NCBI GenBank assembly: GCA_039621445.1
Contig: CP154956.1
Span: 81,712,474 to 81,776,473, forward strand
Source of the DNA: Euglena gracilis
Taxonomy: Eukaryota > Euglenida > Euglenophyceae > Euglenales
DNA: 64,000 nucleotides
Direction: 5' to 3'
The notes beneath the pieces were generated by a model, which did not search any database, was not told the origin of the DNA, and worked only from the letters and a program-made list of their open reading frames with translations. Positions 1 through 10,341 of this stretch are shown piece by piece. Numbering within the stretch: the stretch's first letter is position 1; the number at the start of each line of letters is the position of its first letter. A program made the translations under genes and the position numbers.

Positions 1-1157
1 TTTTCCGTGTTTGTGATGCGCCGGAGCATGTTTGGTGTTGGCTTTGGGCAGGGTTTGGGTTGAATTTAGGCAGGGTTGGGGTTATGTTTATGGTTTGGAA
101 TATGGAATTGGTTGGGGTGAGGGCATTTTTGGCAAAATGGGATTTCTTTCCAGGACTCACACCTGAGCCTCCGAACCACCAACCCCCCCCCCCGGGGGGT
201 CTTCTGAGTGAAAAAAAGCAGACTGCAGACTGTAGCCCCTGCAGTGTTCACAGCGGGGATGGACAGTTGAAATCTCTGCAAGAGATGACGTCGGGAAAGA
301 ATATAAGGGGTGAGGGTAAAGCCCAACAGCGAAAAAGCTCAGAGGAGGAATACACGTCATCAGGCGATGAAAGCGGCTGGGCATCCCTTTGCGCCAAACC
401 TTTTTCACGCCAGAGTATGAATGTACAGTGCAGGCTCTGCATGAATCCACAGCTGGATGGTGGGCAGGTTGGGCCAGCTGGGAGTTGGACCCAGTGGTCA
501 CCCAAAAAAAAAGCATTTTCTGCCAAAAAGCCAGTCACTCCCCCCCCCCCGGGGTGGGGTCGGACATGCCTTCAGCTCCTTCATGTGGACAACACCCAAA
601 CATCAAAAAACAATGTGCAATTGCTTGAAAATGAGGGATTATATTGAATTTTCCCATTTCGGCATTTTGGACGACCCCCTTCCCCACTACCTCCCCCCCC
701 CTTGTCGTTGACATGCCAATGTTCCAAAAAAAAAAGTGTCGTTGACACAGGGGTGTGCAAACGGCACAGTACCATAAAAAAAAAAACAGACTGTGCGCAA
801 CAAGTGGCCTCCACAACTGCACCATTAAACCTCTCATATATCAAATCACCAAACTTACAGGGGAAAACATTCAAAGTCCTGGCTGGCAAAAAGAAAATCC
901 GACACATTTTGAATTGCCTGAGTTTCCTTAAAAACTGTGGTCAGCGCAAACAAAAAAACATTTTCCAGAAAAGCTCCATTGGCATGGGGGGGTTAACGAC
1001 AAGGACTACCTTGACCCTGCAGAGGGGAGGTGGCTGCGACCGCCAGCTTATTTCAAAGACCTCTGGGGTTTTTTTTAAAAAAGAAGCCTGTCCAACCACC
1101 CAGCCTGGCGTGACCCCCGGGGATGGGGGTCTTCTGACTTTTAAAAAAAAGAATCTG
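1..1157. other. Repeat-rich non-coding stretch
   Basis: I see no credible gene here; the open frames are short, overlap on both strands and are built from homopolymer runs. The stretch has several C8-C10 and A-rich tracts. The block around 236-310 (TGCAGTGTTCACAG then ATCTCTGCAAGAGATG) recurs in similar form at 5,275-5,345, so it is a dispersed repeat. ATCTCTGCAAGAGAT is itself a near-palindrome. Confidence 0.6.
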
Positions 1158-1165
1158 CCCTCACC

Positions 1166-1586
1166 CAGGGTTCGATATAAGGAGAGGAGGGGGGGGGGGT
1201 GGTCCGGACCCCCCCTGCGGGCATGGGGGGGGGGTGGTTGGGGGGGACACCCCCCCACCTAAACAGTGGCGCGGTCAGGGTTACCGATTTTCGGCCCGGC
1301 GCAAAGCGCCGGGCCGAAAAAAATTTGACCCCCCAAAACGACCAAAAGTGCCATTTTGGGCACTTTTTGGGCAAAAATTGGCCAAAAATGCAAAAAATTT
1401 TCGGCGCAAAGCGCCGGAGGAAAAAAATGACCCTTTTTGGGGGGGGGGTCCCGGGTACCCCCCCGAGGGTCGGTCCGGACCCCCCTTGCAGGTGGGGGGG
1501 GGGGCCGGACCCCCCCCTGCGGGCCAGGGGGGGGGGGGGACACCCCCCCACCTAAACCATGTACGCCCTCCTTATATCGAACCCTG
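1166..1586. mobile_element. Non-autonomous hAT-type transposon (421 bp, perfect TSD)
   Basis: The element starts CAGGGTTCGATATAAGG (1166-1182) and ends with its exact reverse complement (1570-1586), a 17-bp perfect TIR. The 8-bp direct repeat CCCTCACC flanks it at 1158-1165 and 1587-1594. A CAGGG-type terminus plus an 8-bp TSD is the hAT superfamily signature. The interior has no coding capacity. It holds G and C runs, a GGCGC...GCGCC hairpin near 1,289-1,330 and GGCCAAAAATG-type A/T-rich stretches that also occur in the element at 1,980-2,404. The intact TSD implies a fairly recent insertion. Confidence 0.88.
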
Positions 1587-1594
1587 CCCTCACC

Positions 1595-1971
1595 CCCAAT
1601 ACCCAAGGACTTCCCGCAGATCCCTGCCGGGGGAGAGCAGGAAATCTGATTGACAACCACAGGGCAACAAGCGAGAAACCTCCTTCCATCCAGCCCTGCC
1701 TGCACAAGCAGTGGTGCAAAACCGCATCCCCTTCTTCACTTAACGCGTTGAGGGCCCACTGAAGAGCGAAATGGAAACACCATATGAATGATGCAAGAGA
1801 ATATAACTTGTGGGGGTCAAAAAGCACCTGCAGTCCGCAAAATACATCCGAGGAAAATTTTCTTCGTCTGAGAAGCCATTGGCAGCAAGCCAAGAAGCCA
1901 TTGGGCCATCAGCGGCCATCAGTGGAAGGGTACCAACGATGGGCAAAAAAAGTCATTGGCGGCGTTGGTGC
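1595..1971. other. Unassigned spacer between two hAT elements
   Basis: No gene, RNA or repeat family is recognised. A short internal repetition of AAGCCATTGG and GGCCATCAG occurs near 1,870-1,925. Confidence 0.5.
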
Positions 1972-1979
1972 TTTGGTGC

Positions 1980-2404
1980 CAGGCTTTTGCTTAAGGACCC
2001 CCGGGGGGGGGGGGTACTGGCTAGCCAATCGGCTAGACACTGGAAAAAGTGGACTACCCCCGGGGGGGGGGGGGGGGTCCGGGGGTCCCCCGGACTGGGA
2101 AAAAAATTTTCCTCTGGCGCGCAGCGCCGGAGGAAAAATGAGGTTTTTAACAGGTTTTTGGCTGATTTTGTTCCAAAAATTCCCAAAAATGGCCAAAAAC
2201 GGGCATTTTTGGCCATTTTTGGGGGTCCCAAAAAAATTTTCGGCGCTTCGCGCCGGTCACTGGAAAAAAATTTTCCACTAGCTAGCCCTGCTAGCAGACC
2301 CCCCGGGGGGGGGGGTCTGCTAGAAAACCCACTAGCCAAATTTGGACTAGCTGCAGTCCAGCCCCCCCCGGGGGGGGTACTGCAATCCCTTAAGCAAAAG
2401 CCTG
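1980..2404. mobile_element. Second non-autonomous hAT-type transposon (425 bp, perfect TSD)
   Basis: TIRs are CAGGCTTTTGCTTAAGG (1980-1996) and its exact reverse complement (2388-2404). The 8-bp TSD TTTGGTGC is present at 1972-1979 and 2405-2412. Length, 17-bp TIR length and interior (G runs, TTTTCGGCGC hairpins near 2,110-2,130 and 2,240-2,256, GGCCAAAAA stretches) match the element at 1,166-1,586, so the two look like subfamilies mobilised by the same or related transposases. It has no coding capacity. Confidence 0.88.
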
Positions 2405-2463
2405 TTTGGTGCCTACCCAGCCAACCCCCACCACCTGAGGTTTTAATAACCCCCCTTTTGTCG

Positions 2464-2590
2464 GCCCCGAGCGAGAAATTGGTGATGGACTTTTTGGTGG
2501 TCGGTACCGACTAGTCTACCGACTAGTCGCTAGCGACCATTGGTGGTCGGGCCGACTAGTCGGCCCGACCACCAATTTTAAGTCCACAAG
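2464..2590. repeat. MULE-like MITE fragment with a 38-bp perfect palindrome
   Basis: The segment begins with the family terminus GGCCCCGAGCGAGAAATTGG and carries GTGATGGACTTTTTGGTGG followed by GACTAGTCG motifs. Positions 2539-2576 form a perfect 38-bp palindrome centred on the ACTAGT at 2555-2560. The right terminus seen in the intact copy at 6,136-6,358 is missing, so this copy is truncated. Confidence 0.75.
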
Positions 2591-3554
2591 AAGCGAAATG
2601 TGAACCGAAGTGGCCTAAAGTGCCCAAAGGTGGCAAAAGGAACCAAAAGCAGCAAAGGAACCAAAGGCATCCAGAAAACCAAACGTGACCAAAGTGGCCA
2701 AAAGCAGCCAAGAAGCACCATTGAGGACTTGAAAGCTGATGCAGGGCAATTCTCGACCCCATTTTCAAAAATTTTTGCCGGGCTGGCCTGAACTTCATTT
2801 CAGCGGAGCCCCCCCCCCCCAGGGGGTCCACAGCCTGGGTGGGAGGTGCTGGCAACCTGGGGGTTGGGTCCCCTCCGGCTTCAGAAAACCCCTGATTCCC
2901 GCACAGAAGGGAGGTGTCTGACCTCCCTTCCACAAAGGGGGGAGGTCCGGACAAAGACCTTGCCCAAAAATGGCATTTTGGGGTGGTTTTTGGGGTTTCA
3001 CCTTTTATTTTTGGCTGAGAAATGCCAGCCCAGCTTGGATTTGGGCTTTTGGGGGCATTTTTTTGAGTAATGAAACAGTTCCCCCTTTTCTCAATTGTGG
3101 GGGGGGTACAGCCAGCACCTTTTTCCAGCTAGCCCGTGGGACCCTCCGGGGGCGGGGGGGGGGGGTACTTGGGAAAACCCCTGTCGGGAACCCCACAACC
3201 CTGTGGGTGGTGGGTGGGGGTGAGGCGTATTTTAAGGCATTTCAAGGCGCTTTAAAAAGACATAATGCCTGCTTTCCGTATTTCCGGGGCTGCCAATATT
3301 TGGTCAACCCTCCCCCCTGCGGGGGGGTCCAACCCCCCACCAGCCTTCCTGTCCAGCCCACGTCAGCAAGCTTTTTCTGGAAAGTAATTTTTTCTCACCC
3401 GAGCCAAAGTTTCTTCGCAAACTCAGCCAAGACCAGACTGAATAAGAGGCCGACCCCACCCCAAGGGTGGGGGGGGGGGTAGATATTTTTTAAAGTTTTT
3501 TTTAAGTTTAAGCAAGTTAAGGGGGTTGTAGGAACCTGGTTGGTGGACAAAAGG
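2591..3554. other. Non-coding stretch, purine-rich then G/C-tract rich
   Basis: Positions 2,590-2,720 are rich in CCAAAAG/ACCAAA motifs. A hairpin with 10-bp arms lies at 2906-2915 and 2921-2930. C and G runs follow near 2,810, 3,145 and 3,310. No gene is supported. Confidence 0.5.
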
Positions 3555-5032
3555 GGCTCATTGCGGGAAATTGGTGATGGACTTTTTGGTGGTCGGGCCG
3601 ACTAGTCGCTAGCGACCAATCCTACCGACCATTGGTGGTCGGGCCGACCACCAATTTTAAGTCCACCCCACCCTCTAAAAAAAGTTTTAAGCCTCCCCCC
3701 CCTCCAAAATTTTTTATCCAAATGCCTTCCAAAATTTCTATTCGGGGTTCAATGAATTCAGGCGCCCCCCAACAAACTCCCTTTGTGCTGACTTAGTCGG
3801 CCTACGGCCTCCTCCGGGGGGGGGGGGGGGGGGCTGCCCCCCGGACCCCCCCCCACCCAAAATAACAAAATCCCCTTGTGTGTGCAAGGCAAGGATGGCC
3901 GAGTCGCGCTCCGTAATGAATTTAACCTTATGTGTGCAAGGCAAGAATGGCCAAAACGCACCCCCCAACAAACTCCCTTTGTGCTAACTTAGTCGGCCTA
4001 CGGGGCCCCGAGCGAGAAATTGGTGATGGACTTTTTGGTGGTCGGTACCGACTAGTCGCCAGCGACCATTGGTGGTCGGGCCGACTAGTCGACCCGACCA
4101 CCAATTTTAAGTCCACCCCCCCCTTCGAAAAAGTTTTTAAGCCCCCCCCCCCTGGAAAAAAATTCATTCAAATTTGCAGGAAAATGACTCAAAACCCACC
4201 CCAATGCCTTCCAAACCCTCCATTCGGGGGTCAATTTGCAAAAAAAATGAGTAATATCTTCTCTTTGCGCCTGTTCTGTGAAACCATAGCCATAGCGTCT
4301 TATATCTTTACCTTGCACACATCAGACTGCATTCACTACGGAGCGCGACTCGGCCACCCTTGCCTTGCACACACAAGGGGATTTTGTTATTTTGGGCGGG
4401 GCGGGCCGGGGGGGAGGGCAGCCCCCCCCCCCCCGGAGGAGGCCGTAGGCCGACTAAGTCAGCACAAAGGGAGTTTGTTGGGGGGCGCCTGAATTCATTG
4501 AACCCCGAATAGAAATTTTGGAAGGCATTTGTATAAAAATTTTTGAAGGGGGGGGGCTTAAAAATTTTTTTAGAGGGGGGGTGGACTTAAAATTGGTGGT
4601 CGGCCCGACCACCAATGGTCGGTAGGATTGGTCGCTAGCGACTAGTCGGCCCGACCACCAAAAAGTCCATCACCAATTTCCCGCAATGAGCCGGCCTATG
4701 GCCTCCTCCGGGGGGGGGGGGGGGGGGGGTGCCCCCCCCGGACCCCCCCCGCCCAAAATAACAAAATCCCCTTGTGTGTGCAAGGCAAGGGTGGCCGAGT
4801 CGCGCTCCGTAGTGAATGCAGTCTGATGTGTGCAAGGTAAAGATATGAGTCGCTATGGCTATGGTTTCACAGAACAGGCGCAAAGAGAAGATATTACTCA
4901 TTTTTTTTGCAAATTGACCCCCGAATGGAGGGTTTGGAAGGCATTGGGGTGGGTTTTGAGTCATTTTCCTGCAAATTTGAATGAATTTTTTTTCGAGGGG
5001 GGGGCTTAAAAACTTTTTCGAAGGGGGGGTTT
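3555..5032. repeat. Nested, inverted MULE-like MITE cluster
   Basis: The arm beginning GGCTCATTGCGGGAAATTGG at 3555 runs to about 3925 and returns in inverse orientation at about 4325-4692, giving roughly 370-bp imperfect arms. A second family terminus (CCCGAGCGAGAAATTGG) starts near 4,007. A second inverted pair runs from about 4118-4396 to 4752-5032. The core has GTCGG/CCGAC palindromes with ACTAGT centres. The sequence CCAAAATAACAAAATCCCC occurs three times (near 3,857, 4,377 inverted, and 4,753). No transposase is present. Confidence 0.8.
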
Positions 5033-6126
5033 ATGGTACTTTTTCCCAATTCTGGTCACTTTTGCCCACTCCTCTTGCTCTGGGCTGCTTTTGATCATGC
5101 AGGCTGAAACAATTCCCATGCCCTCCCCAAATGATGCCCTTCCCATCCCCAAGTAGTACTTTCCTCTGGGAAAGCCCTCTCCACACATTCTCTGAGTCCT
5201 CCTTTTGCCAATGTTTTGTGTGCAATGTACCTTTGAAATGGGAGAGAAAACTCGGGAAGAAATGTTTTGTCTCTGCAGTGTTCACAGTCAGAGTCAAAGG
5301 TTGAGATCTCTGCAAGAGATGGAATCGGGTGAAAGAATACAGCAGTGGACGTCCTGGGTGCAAACCACAATGGACTGTATAGGATGGCAGGCTGCATTTT
5401 GCGTTTTGGCGAGTCTGACCTGCTAGAAACTGCATCTTGTATCATAAAAGTTCAAGACACCAGAAAAACCAAGTTGCTTTACAAAAGCCGAAATGAACGC
5501 CCATTTTGTTCAGAAGAAAAAACCTCAGTGGGGAAAAAGTTCGACACCGTGTGGACTTGTGGGCGTCCACTGTTTGCTGGTCAACCAACTACCTCATTCC
5601 AGCTGCAGTTCAAAAGCAGCCTTGCTCGTCAAAGTCAGGGATTTTTGGGAAAATGGAAAACAGGGCTCAGTAATCAATGAAATTATCCTGGATCTGTGTA
5701 TCTGTGCCTAGCTGATGAACCGGATATTCTCCCTCTGGTCCCAAACAAAGGTCAGTCCTGGTATTGGGTGCGGTCTGTGGATAGGAGGGGGGGTCGGACC
5801 ACCCCTCCCCCTGCGCAAAAAAAAAAAACAATTTCCAGTGTGAAGCGCAAAAAAAAATTTTGGGCCTTGAAAGAGGCCCAAAAGTCGTGTTTTCGTGCAA
5901 TCGCGTTTTTGAAAAATAAGTCACAATATACACCAAATTTTATACCTTTTTTTTGGCGCAAGCACCGAAAAATTTTGGGGGGGTTCCCAGGGGAGGGGTG
6001 GTCCCGGACCCCACCCCCCCTGGCGTACGAAGGGAGGAGGGCCTCCCCCCCACCTCAGTTGCACTGAAGCTTCTCCGTTTATGTCCGGAGCCAACTTCGC
6101 TTCTGGCCCAGTTTGCTGTGGTGAGT
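5033..6126. other. Non-coding stretch with dispersed repeats
   Basis: Positions 5,275-5,345 repeat the block at 236-310. Positions about 5,770-6,060 hold G/C runs and A/T stretches resembling the interiors of the small hAT elements, but I could not define TIRs or a TSD. No convincing gene. Confidence 0.45.
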
Positions 6127-6135
6127 GCCAGGTAC

Positions 6136-6358
6136 AGCCCTGAGCGAGAAATTGGTGACGGACTTTTTGGTGGTCGCTAGACAAGTCGCTAGCGACCATT
6201 GGTGCTCCCGAATGGGGGTTTCGGAAGGCATTTGTGTGGGTTTTGAGCCATTTTCCTTCATATTTGAATGAAATCATGCAAATGGGGGGGCTTAAAAATT
6301 GTTTTAGAGGAGGAGAGCGACCACCAAAAAATCCATCACCAATTTCCCGCAATGAGCC
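6136..6358. mobile_element. Intact MULE-like MITE with 9-bp TSD
   Basis: The 9-bp direct repeat GCCAGGTAC flanks the element at 6127-6135 and 6359-6367. The ends are imperfect inverted repeats of about 40 bp: the left reads AGCCCTGAGCGAGAAATTGG and the right (inverted) GGCTCATTGCGGGAAATTGG; both continue into GTGAyGGAyTTTTTGGTGG. A TSD of 9 bp with long TIRs is typical of Mutator-like elements. At 223 bp it is too short to code. This copy defines the termini used to recognise the other family members at 2.46, 3.55-5.03 and 8.73 kb. Confidence 0.82.
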
Positions 6359-6367
6359 GCCAGGTAC

Positions 6368-7051
6368 CACTTGCACTGGTGCTCTTTTTGTTTCTCTGCT
6401 TGGCCGGGTGAACAACTGTATTCCAGTGCTCTGGGGACATACGCTCACCTTGTGTGGTTGGTGTGAATCCCGTGGGTTCTCTCCTCCCCCCCCCAGCCTG
6501 GCGCGGCACCCATCCCCAAAAATCGGGATGTCTGAGGCCATTTTCCAAAAATTTTCGGCGCTTCGCACCGAAACCCAAACCCCCAAATAACCTGGCGGGG
6601 GCCCTTGCTCCTTGCAATGGCCGAATAACTTGGTGGGGGTAGGGGAAAAGATGGTTTTAGTAACTTTACCCCCCTTTCTAAGGCAAAATTCCTTTACAAC
6701 ACTGAAAAAGGGCCGAAGCAACCTGGTGCAAAATTGGTTCCAATAACCTGACAACCCGGGGGTTAACACTCCCCCCAGGGGTTCGGCTCCAGACCCACCC
6801 ACCCATGCCCCTCCCTAAAGGGGGGGGGGGGGTCGTTCAGGCGACCGATTTTCGGCCCGGCGCGAAGCGAAGGCCAAAAATTTTTGATTTCCCAAGACGG
6901 TCGGGTGGGGTCGGGCAGGGGGCACCACCCCAGCCCTCTCAGCCAGGACCACCCCAGGTCACGAACTTGAAGGAAAAAAAAACTCTGCCGGGCACCTCTG
7001 TAGTGTCAATCCCTGGCTAAAAAAATCCCTGCTTGACAGTGACCAAACTGG
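6368..7051. other. Non-coding stretch
   Basis: Several G/C tracts are present, with short hairpins of the TTTTCGGCGCTTCGC type (about 6,553) and a TTTTCGGCCCGGCGC block (about 6,848) that also occurs inside the hAT element at 1.2 kb. No gene supported. Confidence 0.45.
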
Positions 7052-7241
7052 CTAGTCAATGGTAAGGTGCAGATAAGGCTCCACAGGAGTCTGCGGAAGT
7101 GGTGTTGGTGACACAAAACTCGCCACTGGGTAATCAGGTTCCAAAGGGTACCCGTCCAGTTCAGGCAAGTCCTTGTCGTTGGGCAATTGGACATGATCGC
7201 GATCCTGCTGCTTGATCCTGGATTCACAGCACTTCCCATGG
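7052..7241 (-). CDS. Possible cytoplasmic-tail exon of the tetraspan gene (uncertain)
   Basis: On the minus strand a candidate acceptor TTCCTGTGCAG precedes an open segment ending in TAG at 7052-7054. It reads CATGGGAAG (H-G-K) then a Cys pair, a charged stretch rich in K, D and Q, and a proline-rich end (TPLPQTPVEPYLHLTID). Codon-like composition and the dicysteine resemble the juxtamembrane tail of a four-span protein. However, the upstream membrane exon already ends in its own stop, and the phases do not join cleanly. It may be an alternative last exon, part of another gene, or non-coding. Confidence 0.3.
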
Positions 7242-8067
7242 CTGCACAGGAAGGAAGAACTCGTCAGGGGGGTCGACCCCCCCGAACCTGGGGGACCAAA
7301 AAACTTTGCAGGCCCAGAAAAATTGTCGTTTTGGGGGGCGGGTTTTTTGCTCAATCGACCCACCCATGGTGTGTGGGGGGGGGGGTGGGTCGACCCCACC
7401 CACCCACCACAGCATTTTCACCAACCCCAGGAAAACGGGGATTTTGGCCGGGGAATTTTTTTTGAAAAATGAACCCAAAATTCGTGATTTTCTGATGGAA
7501 AACCACATTTTTTCACAAAAAAAAACTCAGGATTAAAAATTGGCAGTTTTTGGGGGGGTGAAAAAAACGAAGGTCAAAAAAATCCTTGAAGGGAGACTGG
7601 GGTTCAGCAGCACAAGGATGTGGCCAATCTCATTTTCTTGTGCTCTCCCACAATAACAAAAAAATGGACATTCCACAGTACCCCCCATTACCCCTCCCTT
7701 TGTCCTAGCCAGGACCCCGGAGGGCCACTCAGGGGGGGTCGGGAAACAAAACTTTTGATGTCACCCCCCCCCACCATTTTGGGGGGAATTTTTGTGTGAA
7801 ATTGTGGGAATTTTTGTGATCTGCACCATTTTTTCCATCAGGTCAAAAAAATTTTGGAAATTTTTGGAAATTTTTGAATAAAAATACAACCATTTTAACT
7901 TACGAAAAATTTTATTCATATTCCGGCCGGTCCTCGGAGGATCACTTGGGGTGGGGTCGTTTGGGGGGGTAATGAGGGTAATTAATGGGTAATGGGTGAT
8001 TAAGTAATGAGGGTAATAATGGTAACTGAGGGACAAACAAAGGTATTGAATGATGCACGAGGGAAAT
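7242..8067. other. Non-coding interval with G/C-tract repeat
   Basis: Positions 7,265-7,430 contain GGTCGACCCCCC and CCCACCCACCACAGCATT blocks that recur at about 29,660-29,850, a dispersed repeat. Positions 7,500-8,000 are A/T-rich with no recognisable features. Confidence 0.45.
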
Positions 8068-8382
8068 TCAGGTGGTGCTCTGTGCAAGGAATCCCATTGT
8101 TCCAGTGAAAATTGACGCCATAGAAACCAGAGAAACAAAGATGTAGCAGATCCAGCCATATGAATAACCATGGATAGGAAAGATGCTGTTTGGTGCACAA
8201 GTGTACTCTGCAAAGAAGATCCAGAGGATCCACGCCAGAAGGGCAGTGAAGAGGATCAACACAAGGGCCACCTGAATGAATGCAGCAAGTATGATGGGAC
8301 ACCTCCAGGCTGTTTTCTGCCCCAAAGAGGAAATGGACTGGTGGATGCTTGGTCTTTTGACCAGTGATCCAACAACAAGTTT
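8068..8382 (-). CDS. Four-span membrane protein, second exon (TM3-TM4, stop)
   Basis: This exon follows a candidate acceptor ending TGCATGCAG and starts in phase 0 (K-L-V-V-G). It encodes two hydrophobic segments separated by a short loop with one Cys and aromatic residues (EYTCAPNSIFPIHGYSYGW), and ends AQSTT-stop at 8068-8070. Joined to the exon at 9904-10341 it gives about 250 residues with TM3 near 174-203 and TM4 near 224-245. The four-span layout with a longer first loop is shared by claudin/PMP22, tetraspanin and amastin-type proteins. I see no diagnostic motif that chooses among them. Confidence 0.55.
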   Translation of the reverse strand, partial: KLVVGSLVKRPSIHQSISSLGQKTAWRCPIILAAFIQVALVLILFTALLAWILWIFFAEYTCAPNSIFPIHGYSYGWICYIFVSLVSMASIFTGTMGFLAQSTT

Positions 8383-9903
8383 CTGCATGCATGTGCATGG
8401 ATTGCATACATGCCATTACTATTACTACATGCAGTAGTTATGCTGTTTCTCATGGCCAGGTGGCCCCTGGCCACCTGGTCACCACCTTCAAAAAAAATCC
8501 TGGTGAGGACTGTGTGTATGCGACAGATTTAGAAGGTCTTGTAGCCCTGGAGAGCTGGGCTTTTTCTGGGCTTTGCCTTGGCCAAGTGCCCGCGCAGCCC
8601 CCCCCCCCCCCCTGGGTGTGGTCGGCCTCGCCTCAAAATTCAACCCGCTTTTGGAAACCCCGCTTTTTTTACCCTCCCCCTCCCTCGGGGCCACTTGGGA
8701 GAACCAAGGTTTCCAGAATGCACCGACTCCTGGCCCCGAGCGAGAAATTGGTGATGGACTTTTTTGGTGGTCGCTAGCGACTAGTCACTAGCGACCATCG
8801 GTGATCTGGCGACTAAGTCGCCAGCGACCACCAATATTAAGTCCACCCCCCCCCTCTAAAAAAGTTTTTAAGCCCCCCCTCCAAAATTTTTTTTCAAATA
8901 TGAAGGAAAATGACGACCACAGGTCGGCCCGGCCATGGTCGGTCCGACCACCACGACGGCGACCACCGGAAATACGCACAGAGCCGACCCCCCCTTTCAC
9001 TTATCGCCCTTTGCACGGCCAGAAATCCTCTCCCTTGGGGTCTGTTTCGGCCATTTGGGTGGTTTTTGTGGTGATTTGAAGGGATAGGATTAGGGTGGTA
9101 CTTGTTTGCCAAAATTTTTCAGGAAAAAAGTCGGAATTTTTAGGGTTATTTGAAGGGTTGGGGCATGTTGCGCAACATGACCGTGTTGCCTTAACCCCGC
9201 TTGGCGGTCGAACAAGTACCGTTAGGGTTTGGCGACATGGCCCTGCCGTACCTTGGCAAACACAAGGGAAACCCAAAGGCAGAAGATGTGGAGGGAGATA
9301 GAAAGATAAAGCCCGCCGAAAGATAAAGCCCCCCTGTGGCCCGGAAAGGGGATTTGCCATCTTGAACAAGGAAAAAAAGGGAAATTGGCCCAAATTTGGC
9401 CGAATTCGAAAAAAGGCTGAAGCTTCACAAGGACAGGTCCCCAAAAACGGAGTCAGGTGGTGGTCGTGGACCGGGGAGTCCGGAGTGCCTAAGAGTGCCT
9501 GCCCAGGGGGCGGATTTCGGCACACATTCCTTTGAAACCGTGTTTGGGCCGATTTCGAGACTTTAAAAGTCTTAAATCTTCGCCCAAAACACGGTTTCAA
9601 ACAAGAACAGTGTTTTGGGCCAAGGTTTTAGGGGGGCCCAGGGGCGACCGCGGCGCCTTCGGCGCCGCGGTCCCCGCCCCTGGGCTCCCCCTAACTCTTG
9701 GCCCAAACACAGTTCTTGACACAGAAAATAGGCCATTTTTGGCTCCCCGGCGCCTTTGGCGTCGGGTCTGTGAGAGCACTTTTGGCCGTGTGCCCTACCG
9801 GGGGGGGGGGTCGAATCAGGAGTGCCTGCCCAGGCAGCACCCCCCGGGGGGTGGGGTCAGCACCCGACTTCAAAACGGCCTGTCGTGGACTTCCTTCTCC
9901 GAC
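8383..9903 (-). other. Probable intron of the tetraspan gene, filled with repeats
   Basis: The interval contains a truncated MULE-like MITE starting near 8,733 (CCCGAGCGAGAAATTGG), C-tracts near 8,600, and two adjacent inverted repeats at 9531-9601 and 9603-9717. The donor I favour (GTCGGAG, at 9903 reading leftward) is not a strong consensus, so the exact 5' splice site is uncertain. Confidence 0.45.
9531..9717. repeat. Two adjacent foldback inverted repeats
   Basis: The first hairpin runs from TTTGAAACCG (9531) to CGGTTTCAAA (9601). The second has arms of about 55 bp, 9603-9657 and 9661-9717, joined by the 3-nt loop TTC inside GGCGCCTTCGGCGCC. The outer parts of both carry TTTGGGC-type sequence, so they may be parts of one element. 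No TSD was identified. Confidence 0.75.
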
Positions 9904-10341
9904 GTGCTGAAAATCAAAAAGACAAAAGCCTGTGTGTGACCACAGAAGAAGAACGAGAATGCCACAGGCGATGCAAGTGAGCGCTGCACCAAGGACAGAA
10001 GTGAGGACAAAGGCGATCACGGTGAGGACAACAGACTCACAGAATGAGTTCCCTTGTGTGACTGGGGCGCCGAACTTTCCGTTGCTCCCAGCAAAAAAGT
10101 CGTTGTCCATGCAAGTCTGCTGGTGAACAGGGCTAAAGGTGTCGGAAAAACATGACTTGAAGGGGTATGCCCAAACGCGAGTACCAACTGAAATGTCCAC
10201 CATGGCCCAGGGAACGAAGGCAGCAAGGAATCCAAGCATCACAATTATCACCAACAGCACAATAGTGATAAAATACCATAACTCTGCGGGGTGCTTCTGA
10301 GCAACGTGGCGAACCTTCTCACTTCCATCGTAATCGGTCAT
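9904..10341 (-). CDS. Four-span membrane protein, first exon (start, TM1-TM2)
   Basis: The start is the ATG at 10339-10341 (M-T-D-Y-D-G). The 146-residue exon has a short charged N-terminus, TM1 at about 21-48, a first extracytoplasmic loop with Cys in SCFSD and QQTCMD that could form a disulfide, and TM2 at about 108-138. The frame stays open past the second membrane segment. The best join to the next exon is after FDFQH, phase 0. The protein probably sits in the plasma or an internal membrane. Neighbouring sequence is transposon-derived, so this is one of the few plausible host genes in the window. Confidence 0.55.

Noticed and set aside
1141-1653. Overlapping 118-148-codon frames in the first hAT element
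   Set aside because: Pro/Gly-rich translation of C and G tracts within a transposon; no conserved domain.
3555-4692. Target-site duplication around the large inverted repeat
   Set aside because: Flanks (ACAAAAGG against GGCCTATG) do not match, so the composite was probably not inserted as one unit.
5770-6060. Possible additional hAT element with G/C-tract ends
   Set aside because: Interior motifs resemble the 1.2- and 2.0-kb elements, but no matching terminal inverted repeat or target duplication could be found.
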